From the NCBI GenBank assembly GCA_023135165.1, contig JAGLTS010000037.1, forward strand, positions 1 through 64,000: a stretch of DNA of 64,000 nt, read 5' to 3'. The position numbers were made by a program, and so were the translations under genes. The first letter of the stretch is position 1, and every line of letters begins with the position of its first letter. Below are positions 26,338 to 34,885 of this stretch, in pieces. A model generated the notes under the pieces. It ran no database searches, was not told the DNA's origin, and saw only the letters and a program-made list of their open reading frames with translations. This DNA comes from Phycisphaerales bacterium (lineage in GTDB: Bacteria; Planctomycetota; Phycisphaerae; Phycisphaerales; JAGLTS01).

Positions 26338-26360
26338 GCGATGACCGGGTGATGTGCGCC
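26338..26360 (+). repeat. 23-bp direct repeat, right copy
   Basis: This is an exact repeat of 25015-25037, lying 40 bp after the dockerin gene stop and just before the convergent NtrC-type regulator gene. No transposase is associated with it. Confidence 0.7.
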
Positions 26361-26376
26361 ATGGGTTTGGGGCGCC

Positions 26377-27780
26377 TCAGCGCAGGCCGTACTCTTTGAG
26401 TTTGCGGTAGAGCGTGCGTTCGCCGATGCCGAGCAACTTGGCGGTCTGCTCGCGGTTGCCGCTGGTGAGTTTGAGCGTCTCACGAATCGCACGTTTTTCA
26501 AGCTGATCCAGCCCGATGCCCGCGAGCGAACCCGGCGCGGTCGAGGCGCCGACCTCATCATCCTTGTCAGCCCAGACGATGTCCTGTGGGACATGCCTCA
26601 CGTCGATCATGTCCGCATCACACATGACGACCATGTTCTGCACGACGTTGAGCAGCTCGCGCACGTTGCCCGGCCAAGCGTAGCCGAGCAAGCGCAGCAT
26701 CGCCGGCTCCGTGATGCCCTTCACGTTCGCATCCTGCTCGCGCGCGAAGCGAGCCACGGCGTAGTTCAGGATGGGTGGGATGTCCTCACGACGTTCGCGC
26801 AGCGGCGGCACATGAATCGACGTGCCTTTGATCCGGAAGTACAGATCCTCGCGGAACGTGCCTGCCTTCACCATGTCGAGTAGATTGCGATTCGTGGCGG
26901 TGATGAATCGCACATCCACGTGGCGAACCTCGTTCGATCCGAGCCGAATGACATCGCCGCTTTCGAGCACGCGAAGCAGTTTGGCTTGCATCGTGACGGG
27001 CATGTCGCCGATCTCGTCGAGGAAGAGTGTTCCGCCGCCTGCATACTCGAAGATGCCTTCGCGGTTCTTCTCCGCCCCGGTGAACGCGCCCTTGACGTGG
27101 CCGAAAAGCTCATCCTCGACGAGCGTTTCGCTTTGCCCCGCCGCATTGAGTGTGACGTATCGGCCTTCCTTGCGTTTCGAGTTGCGATGGACGGCACGGG
27201 CGACGAGTTCCTTGCCCGTACCTGATTCGCCCGTGATGAGCACCGGGATGTTCGTCGGTGCGACCTGCTTGATCGCGGCGATGATGCTCCGTATCGCCTG
27301 GCTCTCGCCAATGATGCCCTCGAATCCCGTTGCATCGAGCTTGCCTTGCAGCGATATGTTTTCCTGCCTCAGCGCGACGGTCTCGGCAGCACGGTTGACG
27401 AGGTTGCGGTACACCTCCAGGTCCAGCGGCTTCTCGATGAAGTCATATGCCCCGAACTTGAACGCAGCACGCGCGGTCGGCACGTCGCCGTGCGCCGTGA
27501 CCATGATCGTCTCAGCGTTCGGCTGCTTCTGTTTTGCGAGTTCGAGTACGCGTAAGCCCGCTTCCTGCCCGCCCGCCTCCGCACCGGCACCGGGCATCAC
27601 CAGGTCCGTGATGATCACATCGAAGTTGCCGTGCGTCAGTTCCTCATCGGCGGATGCCACATCATGCACGATCGTGCAGACGTGACCGAGCCTGCGAAGC
27701 GCATCGGCCATGACGTCGGCATGCTCCGGTTCATCTTCGACGATCAGTATCTGCGCGGTCGTGATTGGTTGCGTACTCAT
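26377..27780 (-). CDS. NtrC-type sigma-54-dependent response regulator
   Basis: This 467-residue protein activates RNA polymerase carrying sigma-54 in response to phosphorylation. It has a receiver domain with phosphoacceptor D59 (VIITDLVMPG) and switch residue K117 (FIEKPLD). The AAA+ domain follows, with Walker A GESGTGKE (184-191), the sigma-54 contact loop GAFTGA (231-236) and Walker B LFLDEIGDM. A Fis-type helix-turn-helix ends the protein (NREQTAKLLGIGERTLYRKL). No histidine kinase gene is adjacent. The rhodanese-fold lipoprotein gene lies 11 bp upstream on the same strand, so they are likely co-transcribed. Confidence 0.93.
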   Translation of the reverse strand: MSTQPITTAQILIVEDEPEHADVMADALRRLGHVCTIVHDVASADEELTHGNFDVIITDLVMPGAGAEAGGQEAGLRVLELAKQKQPNAETIMVTAHGDVPTARAAFKFGAYDFIEKPLDLEVYRNLVNRAAETVALRQENISLQGKLDATGFEGIIGESQAIRSIIAAIKQVAPTNIPVLITGESGTGKELVARAVHRNSKRKEGRYVTLNAAGQSETLVEDELFGHVKGAFTGAEKNREGIFEYAGGGTLFLDEIGDMPVTMQAKLLRVLESGDVIRLGSNEVRHVDVRFITATNRNLLDMVKAGTFREDLYFRIKGTSIHVPPLRERREDIPPILNYAVARFAREQDANVKGITEPAMLRLLGYAWPGNVRELLNVVQNMVVMCDADMIDVRHVPQDIVWADKDDEVGASTAPGSLAGIGLDQLEKRAIRETLKLTSGNREQTAKLLGIGERTLYRKLKEYGLR

Positions 27781-27791
27781 AGGCTGCTGCG

Positions 27792-28235
27792 CTACGGGGC
27801 GTCCGGTGAGAAGGTTTCGTGGCCGAGTTCCAGCCAGTTCTCGTATCCATCAATATACGTCTCGACATTGCCCAGCCCGCCCGCGAGCAGGCGCTTGCTG
27901 AGCGCTTCGGCGCGGGGCGAGCCAGCGTTCTGCCCGTACACGACGATGTACGTGTGGCCGCTGAATTGGTCCTTCACCTGAGATGCGGGCACATCGTTGA
28001 GTTGCACGTTGATCGCATCGTCGATCACGCCATTGGCGAAGTCCCGGGGCGAGCGGGCGTCGATGATGAGCGTCTGGTCCGCCCACCTCTCCAGGAGCAA
28101 CGCCACCCGGTCGGCGTCGACGAAGACGAGCGTGTCATTCGAGATGTTCGGCCGACACCCGCCGAGCAGGCTTGTCGCCAGCACCACAACCCCACCCAAC
28201 GCCCAAACACCGGATTGTCGAACGTGTTGTCGCAT
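27792..28235 (-). CDS. Rhodanese-fold lipoprotein lacking the catalytic cysteine
   Basis: The 147-residue protein has a lipoprotein signal with lipobox LLGGC (C27), so it should be anchored to a membrane. The mature part is a rhodanese domain (LIIDARSPRDFANGVIDDAI, then TYIVVYGQNAGSPRA). In rhodaneses the loop after VVY starts with the catalytic Cys, but here Gly101 occupies that position, so sulfur transfer is unlikely. ATG 28235 is chosen because it places the lipobox correctly. The stop is 11 bp before the NtrC-type regulator. The protein may bind a ligand or partner instead of acting as an enzyme. Confidence 0.8.
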   Translation of the reverse strand: MRQHVRQSGVWALGGVVVLATSLLGGCRPNISNDTLVFVDADRVALLLERWADQTLIIDARSPRDFANGVIDDAINVQLNDVPASQVKDQFSGHTYIVVYGQNAGSPRAEALSKRLLAGGLGNVETYIDGYENWLELGHETFSPDAP

Positions 28236-28352
28236 GTTCACCAGAATACCCCGTATGCGTTGCTCGTTCACCTGTCGGCTTCGTTCGCACCGGCGTCGGG
28301 CGGGCGACATATCATTCCGCAACGGCTCCGATCATCCAGCGGGAGAACATCC

Positions 28353-29228
28353 ATGACCATAGCACTCCGCAGCCTGCGTTGCCGCCTCGCGCTGCTCATC
28401 CTGACCATCGCAGTCCCAGCGTGGGCTCAGTACCCGCTCGAACCACGTTCGCCGCTCCTTGATCCGGATGAGGAGCAACCCGTGCCGCCCGTGACGGCGG
28501 AGTTGATCGCCGATTACGCATCGGTGCAGCCCGGCCGAACGATTCACCTGGGTGTCCGCCTGACGATACAGCACGGCTGGGCGGTCTACTGGCGGAACCC
28601 GGGCGACCTCGGCACCGCTCCGACCGTTGACATCGAGATGCCGACCGGCTTCAAGGCGAGCGCCGTGTGCTGGCCGGGACCCACGCGCGTCGTGCACGCC
28701 AGCGGCATGATCGACTACGTTTACCGCAACGAGGTCATCCTCATCGTCCCGGTCAGCGTTCCCAAGACGCTCGACGGCGTCAAGGAGGTCACGTTCAAGG
28801 CACAGTGCGATTGGGTGGCGAGCAAGGATGCATCCGTCATCGGACACGCATCGCTGGATCTGACGTTACCGACAGCCCGCGACAAGAGCAGGCCGCAGCG
28901 ATCAGGCGACTTCGCAGCGATCGAGCGGGCGATGAAGCAGGTGCCGATCGACGCGGATGACTCGGATGTTGATGTGCATCAGCGTTGGAAGCATCGGACG
29001 CTGTACGTGTCCGTGCCGGATGCTGACGCGCTGACGTTCTACCCTGATCGTTCACGCGAGTGGAGCCTGACGGACCTCGCGGAGACCGGGCACGTCAAGG
29101 GCACGCAGCTCGGGCTGTCGGTGCTGTACCGCACGGTCCGCACACGGGCTCCGGTCACGGGCGTTCTGGGAATCAAGCAGGGCAAGCAGGTGTTGTACAT
29201 CACGATCCAGGCAGAGCCGCCGTCGTAG
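28353..29228 (+). CDS. Exported DsbD N-terminal-domain-like protein
   Basis: The 291-residue protein has a signal peptide (LALLILTIAVPAWA). Its fold resembles the N-terminal periplasmic domain of DsbD and related thiol-disulfide proteins: VQPGRTIHLGVRLTIQHGWAVYW, a WRNPGD block, and two cysteines in VCWPG and KAQCDW. These regions are typical of proteins passing electrons to periplasmic substrates. The membrane domain of DsbD is absent here, although a CcdA homologue is encoded at 34886-35584. It is transcribed divergently from the rhodanese lipoprotein gene. A substrate-facing redox role is inferred. Confidence 0.78.
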   Translation: MTIALRSLRCRLALLILTIAVPAWAQYPLEPRSPLLDPDEEQPVPPVTAELIADYASVQPGRTIHLGVRLTIQHGWAVYWRNPGDLGTAPTVDIEMPTGFKASAVCWPGPTRVVHASGMIDYVYRNEVILIVPVSVPKTLDGVKEVTFKAQCDWVASKDASVIGHASLDLTLPTARDKSRPQRSGDFAAIERAMKQVPIDADDSDVDVHQRWKHRTLYVSVPDADALTFYPDRSREWSLTDLAETGHVKGTQLGLSVLYRTVRTRAPVTGVLGIKQGKQVLYITIQAEPPS

Positions 29229-29287
29229 ATCGGCGTGCGCGTCACTCGCGAGGCGCAGTTGGGTTTTTCGCACAGTCTGGTTGGAAT

Positions 29288-29380
29288 CCCACGGACACCG
29301 GCTCTGGTCGGCCGGGCTGGTTCGGATCGCGTGTGTTGTGCTGATCCGACCAGAGGGACCGGCGGGCCGGTGTCGTGGGG
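29288..29380. other. Long imperfect hairpin between convergent genes
   Basis: Outer arms CCCACGGACACCGGC (29288-29302) and GCCGGTGTCGTGGGG (29366-29380) pair almost completely. Inner arms CTGGTTCGGATC (29317-29328) and GATCCGACCAG (29343-29353) form a second stem. It lies 60 bp after the stop at 29228 and before the convergent gene ending at 29444. It could act as a bidirectional terminator or be a structured RNA, and no U-tract is obvious. Confidence 0.55.
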
Positions 29381-29403
29381 TGACGGTGTTTCGTGAAGCG
29401 CAT

Positions 29404-29421
29404 GGTCCGCCGCTGGCGGAC
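29404..29421. repeat. TCCGCC/GGCGGA hairpin repeat
   Basis: TCCGCC at 29406-29411 pairs with GGCGGA at 29415-29420 and is followed by CTCAAGGCTGGGGG. The same hairpin with the CAAGG and G-rich flank recurs at 32341-32430 (inverted, three units) and at 61022-61036. It is a dispersed intergenic repeat. Confidence 0.55.
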
Positions 29422-29443
29422 TCAAGGCTGGGGGTTGGGGGTT

Positions 29444-29662
29444 TTACTTCCCTGCTTTTGCGGGTCGGTACATGGACTGGGCAGTGGTCCACAGGCCCAG
29501 GCCGATCGCCCCGGCGACGACCGCGGTGAGCACCATCGTGGTGCCGTGCGGTTCCCACTGTGATGTCCGGAACAGATCCCACGCGACGACCGCGCTGATC
29601 ACGGTTGCTGCGAGACTAACCAAGCCTGTCAGTTGCAATGCGTTGACGAGTAACTTCCGCAT
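29444..29662 (-). CDS. Small hypothetical two-helix membrane protein
   Basis: The 72-residue product has two hydrophobic helices (about residues 8-28 and 42-60) joined by a loop containing WDLFRTSQWEPHG. It converges with the DsbD-N-like gene. An AGGGAGG-like sequence lies upstream of its ATG. No family is recognised and the role is unknown. Confidence 0.55.
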   Translation of the reverse strand: MRKLLVNALQLTGLVSLAATVISAVVAWDLFRTSQWEPHGTTMVLTAVVAGAIGLGLWTTAQSMYRPAKAGK

Positions 29663-29861
29663 GCCACGGCCTCCCTGTGCAAGAGCTAACCGTGTGAACT
29701 GTGCAATTCACCCCACGTTACGCCAAACCCCCGCTCTACCAAAGCCCCCCAATTCCGCGCGGATACCCCTCCAGGCCGCCGAAGTGTCACAGACGGGCGC
29801 GGGGCAGCGCGCTCGCACGCATCGGCGCGGGTTGAAGCGACGCGATCCGCACGGATTCGTC
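29663..29861. other. Intergenic region, no gene seen
   Basis: About 200 bp between the small membrane protein gene and the promoter of the next dockerin gene hold no convincing reading frame. The left end should contain the promoter of 29444-29662. Confidence 0.35.
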
Positions 29862-29889
29862 TTGACAACACCTTGGGGCGACATACGTT
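29862..29889 (+). promoter_or_regulatory. Candidate promoter of the 30066 dockerin gene
   Basis: TTGACA at 29862-29867 is followed after 16 bp by TACGTT (29884-29889). The long leader that follows contains a stem ACCGGA/TCCGGT near 29901-29921 and a GGGGC/GCCCC stem. The -10 match is weak, so this is tentative. Confidence 0.35.
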
Positions 29890-29966
29890 ATCGGCCGAAA
29901 GACCGGATGATCTAGTCCGGTGGAACTTACTGGGGCATCGGCTCGCGCCCCAATCGGAGTGTGCCA

Positions 29967-30003
29967 GCGATCTCGATCAGGATGGCGACACCGATCAGTC
30001 GGA
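29967..30003 (+). pseudogene. Dockerin-loop fossil in a gene leader
   Basis: Translated in the frame that includes 29873, this stretch reads ASDLDQDGDTDQSD, a clear dockerin calcium loop. No dockerin gene continues around it: the residues before and after have no similarity, and the real start of the next gene is at 30066 in another frame. It is probably a remnant of an older dockerin gene or a recombination scar. Confidence 0.45.
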
Positions 30004-30065
30004 TCGTGGCATACGAGGGAGCGTCTGGCCGATGACGCATGAGTGTGGAAGCGGAGTGAACAACC

Positions 30066-31871
30066 ATGAGAAGCCGAAGAGATCACCGCGCCGTCATCAT
30101 GAGCACCGTGCTTGCGGGCTCCGCCTTCTTCGTCGGCACCGCGGCTGCGGACAGCTACATCCCGCATCGAACGATTGTCGAAGCCGGGGACGCCGCTCCT
30201 ATTGATGAGCCGGGCTGGATCTTCAGTTCACTGGCTAGGTGGATGAATGTCGTCTGGATGGAGTCAGATGATCGGGTTCTCTTCCAGCCGACACTGGCGA
30301 AGGTCTTTGTGCCGTACACGCGACACAGCCTGTGGGAGTGGACGCCGGACGGGCTGCACCCACTGATGCTGGCATACGACCCGGCGCCGGGTCTGCCTCC
30401 GGAGTACGTGATCGACAGCGTGGGACACCTTCGCACCAACGCGCGCGGCGACACTGTAGGGATTGCATCGATCCCGAATCCTGTTGATCCGGAGGGCGAA
30501 CTACTCTCGGCCATGTGGATCAGGCCCGCGGGGGGCGAGGTGGAGTTCATCGCTCTCTCAGACGAGCAGTGGCCCGGACAACCCGACGGCTGGAGTGTCT
30601 GGGAGCTGGGAGCGCCTGCGATTGATGCGCAGGGCCACTACGCTATCCGAACGACTCTTCGAACCCCAGAGGCGCCGGAGACACATGCCTTAGCCATCTG
30701 GGAAGCTGGAGAGGGTGGGTTGGTCGAGGTTCTTCACACCGGAGACCCCGCACCGGGATTCCCCGACGGCGTCATTGTGAGCGACCTGTGGACAGGGTTA
30801 GCCAGATCCCCCATCAACGACCTCGGAGAGATGGCGCTGATCGGTCAGTTGGAATACCCGCCGGACCACGAGTACACCAGCCGCCGCGTCATCTGGAAGT
30901 ACCGCGAGGGTCAATTCCAACCAATCGTGATGGAGACGAGCTCGCTGCCCGGCATCGGGCCGAACACGACGGTGCGTGGACTCTCAATGTGTGCGCCCCG
31001 CATCAACAACCGCGGGAACGTTATGTTCTGGGCGTGTCTGTCCGACCCCGACTTCGAGACACCGTTTTACGTGGGGCTGTGCCTGTATCACGCTGACACG
31101 GGTCGAGTTGAAGAGCTTGCAGCTACACCATGCCCGATTACCTGGATGGGGGAGCAATACGTCATCTCAAGCGTAGACGACTGGAGAACCCTGTTCAACG
31201 ATCGGGATGAGGCGCTCTTCATCGGTTCGATCGACGGCCCCGGTGTCGATGAAAGCAATGACGCAATCGTCGGCGTGCATCGAGCGGGCCAAAACGTCAT
31301 CATCGCGCGCGAGGGTATGCAGGCCCCGGATCTGCCCGATGGGCTCACGATCTCCGACTGGCAGCTTGGACTTCGCTGCCAGATGAACAACACGGGCATG
31401 GTCGTCTTCATGGTCAAACTCGAAGGACCGAGTGTCGATAGCTACACCGATGATGCGCTGTACGTTTCTGATCTGGTAGGCAACATCCACCTGCTGATGC
31501 GCGAAGGTGACGATATGGATATGTCCGGCGACGGGAGCGACATTCGACGGATCACGGAGATCCCATTCACGCGGACTGAGCGGCAAGACCTCGGGCAGCA
31601 CATGCTCTCAGACAGCTATCAGCTCGCACTGCCGGTTGAGTTCCACTATGCGCCCGAACGTCTGTGCATCTTTGATCTGAGCGGTTACGCGCCCCCGGCG
31701 TGCCCAGCCGACCTGAACCACGATCGGCACGTCGATCAGTACGATCTGGGCATTCTGCTCGCGTGGTACGGCAGGGATCGCTGGGGCGACATCGACGGCG
31801 ACGGCGACACCGATGCGGAGGATCTCGGCATCCTGCTGGGCTACTACGGTCAACCCTGCGAGTCTCGCTGA
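30066..31871 (+). CDS. Secreted choice-of-anchor-type protein with C-terminal dockerin repeats
   Basis: The 601-residue protein starts with a basic signal peptide (ending GTAAADSYI near residue 28). Its body has repeats resembling those of the protein at 6943-8655 (GDPAPGFPDGVIVSDL, REGMQAPDLPDGLTISDW, MREGDDMDMSGDGSDIRRI), so the two share the same architecture. The C-terminus has two dockerin loops (DLNHDRHVDQYDLGILLAWY and DGDGDTDAEDLGILLGYY). In the first loop one Asp is replaced by His, which may weaken calcium binding. It is a single gene with a candidate promoter at 29862 and a dockerin fossil in its leader. Confidence 0.82.
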   Translation: MRSRRDHRAVIMSTVLAGSAFFVGTAAADSYIPHRTIVEAGDAAPIDEPGWIFSSLARWMNVVWMESDDRVLFQPTLAKVFVPYTRHSLWEWTPDGLHPLMLAYDPAPGLPPEYVIDSVGHLRTNARGDTVGIASIPNPVDPEGELLSAMWIRPAGGEVEFIALSDEQWPGQPDGWSVWELGAPAIDAQGHYAIRTTLRTPEAPETHALAIWEAGEGGLVEVLHTGDPAPGFPDGVIVSDLWTGLARSPINDLGEMALIGQLEYPPDHEYTSRRVIWKYREGQFQPIVMETSSLPGIGPNTTVRGLSMCAPRINNRGNVMFWACLSDPDFETPFYVGLCLYHADTGRVEELAATPCPITWMGEQYVISSVDDWRTLFNDRDEALFIGSIDGPGVDESNDAIVGVHRAGQNVIIAREGMQAPDLPDGLTISDWQLGLRCQMNNTGMVVFMVKLEGPSVDSYTDDALYVSDLVGNIHLLMREGDDMDMSGDGSDIRRITEIPFTRTERQDLGQHMLSDSYQLALPVEFHYAPERLCIFDLSGYAPPACPADLNHDRHVDQYDLGILLAWYGRDRWGDIDGDGDTDAEDLGILLGYYGQPCESR

Positions 31872-31965
31872 TTCCCGGTGCGGCTGCGGTGATGCGCGCG
31901 GCTTGACGGTGCTCCCGGCCTTCTTCGACCAGTCTTGCCGTGAGTGATGCGTTGGGTTGAGGCGG

Positions 31966-32313
31966 TTACGCAGCCATTGTGCGGGCGATGCGGATGCCCA
32001 GGTCGTAGCCGGCGCCGTTGGGGCGACACCGCACGACCGTGGCGCCGTACATCGGTGATCGGGGCAGCACACGCACGTGCAAGCGAGTCCCAGGGGCGAC
32101 CGGCCGATCCGAGATGACGCCCAGCCCGCCGTCGGACACATCGTGCATGTCGAGTCGAAGCAGGTGATACCCGCCCATCGCGTCGAAGTGCACCGCCTGG
32201 GCGGTCGCGTCGATCGACTGGCGGTCCGTTCCGCGCCGTTCAAAAGGCAGCGGGGCGGGCACGTAGTTCAGGTAGGGGCGATCGGTGTTCTGAAGATTGG
32301 TGATACACAGCAT
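31966..32313 (-). CDS. PilZ-domain protein
   Basis: The 115-residue single-domain protein carries the PilZ cyclic-di-GMP motifs: an Arg-rich RRGTDR segment and DVSDGGLGV (D-x-S-x2-G type). ATG 32313 is chosen because GGAAGGG precedes it at a suitable distance and the domain starts just downstream. PilZ proteins bind c-di-GMP and regulate motility, polysaccharide or secretion. The gene is divergent from the Na+/H+ antiporter gene, separated by a region containing three hairpin repeats. The effector is unknown. Confidence 0.82.
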   Translation of the reverse strand: MLCITNLQNTDRPYLNYVPAPLPFERRGTDRQSIDATAQAVHFDAMGGYHLLRLDMHDVSDGGLGVISDRPVAPGTRLHVRVLPRSPMYGATVVRCRPNGAGYDLGIRIARTMAA

Positions 32314-32338
32314 CGGACAGCCCTTCCGTGGCCCCCCC

Positions 32339-32430
32339 CAACCTTGAGTCCGCCACAGGCGGACGAAATCCGCCTCCGGCGGACCCCCAACCCACGACCC
32401 CCAACCTTGAGTCCGCCTCCGGCGGACCCT
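32339..32430 (-). repeat. Cluster of three TCCGCC/GGCGGA hairpin repeats
   Basis: Three hairpins of the same family occur at 32349-32363, 32369-32383 and 32412-32426. They are separated by CCCCAACC and GACCC-type C-rich spacers. They are inverted relative to the copy at 29404 and lie between the divergent PilZ and antiporter genes. Confidence 0.6.
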
Positions 32431-32600
32431 CAATCCCCGACCCTCCAGCCCCCGCGCCCCAGCGAGTCCCCTCCGCCCGCTTGCTCGGTCACCTGTGCAT
32501 CGGTAGCCCGAAGGTCCGAGTTGAGCCACTTTGCCGCGCAACGCCGATTCGGCTGGCGACCCAGGCCGGCCGGTTTGTTGTGACTCGGTACGCTACAGCC

Positions 32601-33998
32601 ATGTTCAGCGAGATCCTCGCCTTCGCCGGGCCGCACGGCCTCGTCTCCGAGACGGTGCAGCTCACCATGATGCTGCTCGTGATCGCTGCATCCGTCGCCA
32701 TTGCGACACGCCTGATCCGCATCCCTTACACGGTCGCCCTGGTCATCGCCGGGCTGGTCATCGCGCTGTTGCACCTTGCCCCTCGTAACGCGATCCTCAG
32801 CCAAGAACTCGTCTTGATCCTCTTCCTGCCGCCGCTGCTGTTTCAGGCAGGATTGCATCTGGATATCCGCCTGCTGCGGCGAGGTTGGCTTCCGGTCGCG
32901 CTCATGGCGTTGCCTGGCGTGCTGGTGACGATGGGCATGGTCGGTGCTGGTGCGTACTTCTTCCTTCCCGACCACCTCAGGAACGGGCACACGCTCATTC
33001 CGATCGCGCTGCTTTTCGGTGCGATTCTCGCCACGACCGACCCCATCTCCGTGCTCGCGGTTTTCAAGTCCGCAGGCGCGCCTGAGCGGCTCAAGACGCT
33101 CGTCGAAGGTGAATCCCTGTTCAACGACGGTACGGGCATCGTGCTGTTCATCCTCCTGATCGCGCTTGTCTTTCCACAAGGTGTGCTGAGCCACACCGAT
33201 GACGCCGAGCTGACACCGGAAGTCGCTGCATCGGTCGTGCAGCAAGCCGACCCGGCGCACGAGCTTGCTCACGATCACGCGCAGCCGACGCAACCCACTG
33301 CGAGCACACCGCGCATCGTCGCCGGCGCAGTGTTTGACTTTGTCCGCGTGGTCGGGCTGGGCACGCTGCTCGGCCTGCTGCTGGGCGTCGGCGGCATGGT
33401 CCTGCTCCGATTCATCAACGACCACACGCTCGAAACCGCCATCACAATCGTTCTTGTCTGGGGCGGGTTCCTCCTTGCTGAGAACATCCATGCATCCGGC
33501 GTCTTCACCGTCGTCATCATCGGGCTTGTGACCGGGAACTACGGCAGGTTCCTGTCGATGAGCGAGGAGACGCGTATCACCGTCGAGGGCTTCTGGGATG
33601 CGGTCGATTTTGTTATCAACTCACTTGTTTTCCTTCTCATCGGAACGGAGCTGCAGGAGATCGGCACGGGCACGCTGCTCGACGTGGATCACGTCATCGT
33701 GCCCGCGGCGGTGACATTGGGCGTGCTGCTTGTCAGCCGAGCGATACTGGTTTATTCGACCGGTCTTTTCTGCCGGCGCAAGTGGGAACGCGGCTGGAAC
33801 CACGTCATCTTCTGGGCTGGGTTGAAAGGCTCGATCCCGCTGGCGCTCGTGCTCGGCATGCCCGACGGGCCGGTGCGCAAATTCTTCTTGCCGGTCATCT
33901 TCGTCGTGGTGCTGTTCAGCCTTGTCGTGCAGGGAACAACCATGCCTCACCTGATCCGCATCCTCGGCGTCGGCGGGCGCGACGTGGGCGAGCCATGA
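32601..33998 (+). CDS. Na+/H+ antiporter of the CPA1 (NhaP-like) family
   Basis: The 465-residue protein exchanges sodium or another monovalent cation for protons across the inner membrane. About 12 hydrophobic helices are visible. Conserved ion-path residues include D147 in ATTDPISVLA and the N175-D176 pair in ESLFNDGTGIVLF. A His/Asp-rich cytoplasmic loop (AHELAHDHAQ, about residues 219-228) is unusual. ATG 32601 is chosen because the reading frame upstream is low-complexity and runs through hairpin repeats. The stop overlaps the start of the next gene by 4 bp (ATGA). Confidence 0.9.
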   Translation: MFSEILAFAGPHGLVSETVQLTMMLLVIAASVAIATRLIRIPYTVALVIAGLVIALLHLAPRNAILSQELVLILFLPPLLFQAGLHLDIRLLRRGWLPVALMALPGVLVTMGMVGAGAYFFLPDHLRNGHTLIPIALLFGAILATTDPISVLAVFKSAGAPERLKTLVEGESLFNDGTGIVLFILLIALVFPQGVLSHTDDAELTPEVAASVVQQADPAHELAHDHAQPTQPTASTPRIVAGAVFDFVRVVGLGTLLGLLLGVGGMVLLRFINDHTLETAITIVLVWGGFLLAENIHASGVFTVVIIGLVTGNYGRFLSMSEETRITVEGFWDAVDFVINSLVFLLIGTELQEIGTGTLLDVDHVIVPAAVTLGVLLVSRAILVYSTGLFCRRKWERGWNHVIFWAGLKGSIPLALVLGMPDGPVRKFFLPVIFVVVLFSLVVQGTTMPHLIRILGVGGRDVGEP

Positions 33999-34870
33999 AG
34001 GTCACGCTGCTCGGGACTGGAACGTCATCCGGCGTGCCGATGATCGCATGCGATTGTCCGACGTGCACATCCGACGACCCGCGCGACAATCGCACACGCT
34101 GCAGCGCGCTGATCGAGACGATCGACCGTGACGGGCAGCATCGCGCGATCCTCATCGACGCCGGCCCCGACCTGCACTTCCAGGCCATCCGCCACCACCT
34201 CTGGCGATGCGATGCGATCCTGCTCACGCACAACCACGTCGATCACATCTTCGGCCTGGATGAGACGCGCCGATTCAACGTGGCCCAGGGCGCGCCGATC
34301 GACGTGTACGCCGATCAGCACACGATCGATTCCGTCAAGCGCATCTTTCAGCACATCTTCGAGCCGCACTTGTCGGTCAACCATTCCTTCGTCGCGTCGC
34401 TGGTCCCGCATGTCATCACGGAAACTGATTCGCTCGATCTCTTCGGCATCCGCATCACGCCGATCCCGCTGATGCACGGCAAGCTGCCGATCTTCGGCTT
34501 CCGCATCGAAGATACCAACCCAGACTCGTACGCCGGGCCCATCGCCTACTGCACTGATGTATCGCACATCCCGCCGAAGTCGTCTCCGCTCCTTGCCGAT
34601 CTTGACGTGTTGATTCTTGATGCGCTTCGTCCGCACCCGCATCCAACGCATCTGACGCTTGATGATGCGATCGACGAAGCGCAGCGCATCGCAGCGCGTC
34701 AGACGTACTTCATCCACATGGCACACTCGATCAAGCACGCTGATGTCGATCCGACGCTCCCCCCTGGCATCAACCTCGCCTACGACACACTCACCCTCGG
34801 TGATACGCTCAAGCTCGACGGCACACACATCACGCGGCGGGAAGCAGTGAACGATGACCCGGCGTCTTGA
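33995..34870 (+). CDS. Metallo-beta-lactamase-fold hydrolase, PhnP-like
   Basis: The 291-residue protein has the binuclear-metal motif H79-N-H81-V-D83-H84 (LLTHNHVDHIFGLDE). It starts with GTGTSSGVPMIACDCPTC, a Cys-containing N-terminal block seen in PhnP-type cyclic phosphodiesterases. A later conserved Asp/His pair (CTDVSH, HMAHS) should complete the metal site. PhnP hydrolyses 5-phosphoribosyl 1,2-cyclic phosphate in phosphonate degradation. No phn genes are nearby, so the substrate here may differ. It is translationally coupled to the antiporter gene by a 4-bp overlap. Confidence 0.85.
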   Translation: MKVTLLGTGTSSGVPMIACDCPTCTSDDPRDNRTRCSALIETIDRDGQHRAILIDAGPDLHFQAIRHHLWRCDAILLTHNHVDHIFGLDETRRFNVAQGAPIDVYADQHTIDSVKRIFQHIFEPHLSVNHSFVASLVPHVITETDSLDLFGIRITPIPLMHGKLPIFGFRIEDTNPDSYAGPIAYCTDVSHIPPKSSPLLADLDVLILDALRPHPHPTHLTLDDAIDEAQRIAARQTYFIHMAHSIKHADVDPTLPPGINLAYDTLTLGDTLKLDGTHITRREAVNDDPAS

Positions 34871-34885
34871 TGGCCGAGCCTTCCA

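Noticed and set aside
29881-29960. Possible c-di-GMP or other riboswitch in the 30066 leader
   Set aside because: Small stems and a GAAA-containing loop are present, but the order of conserved elements of known riboswitches is not.
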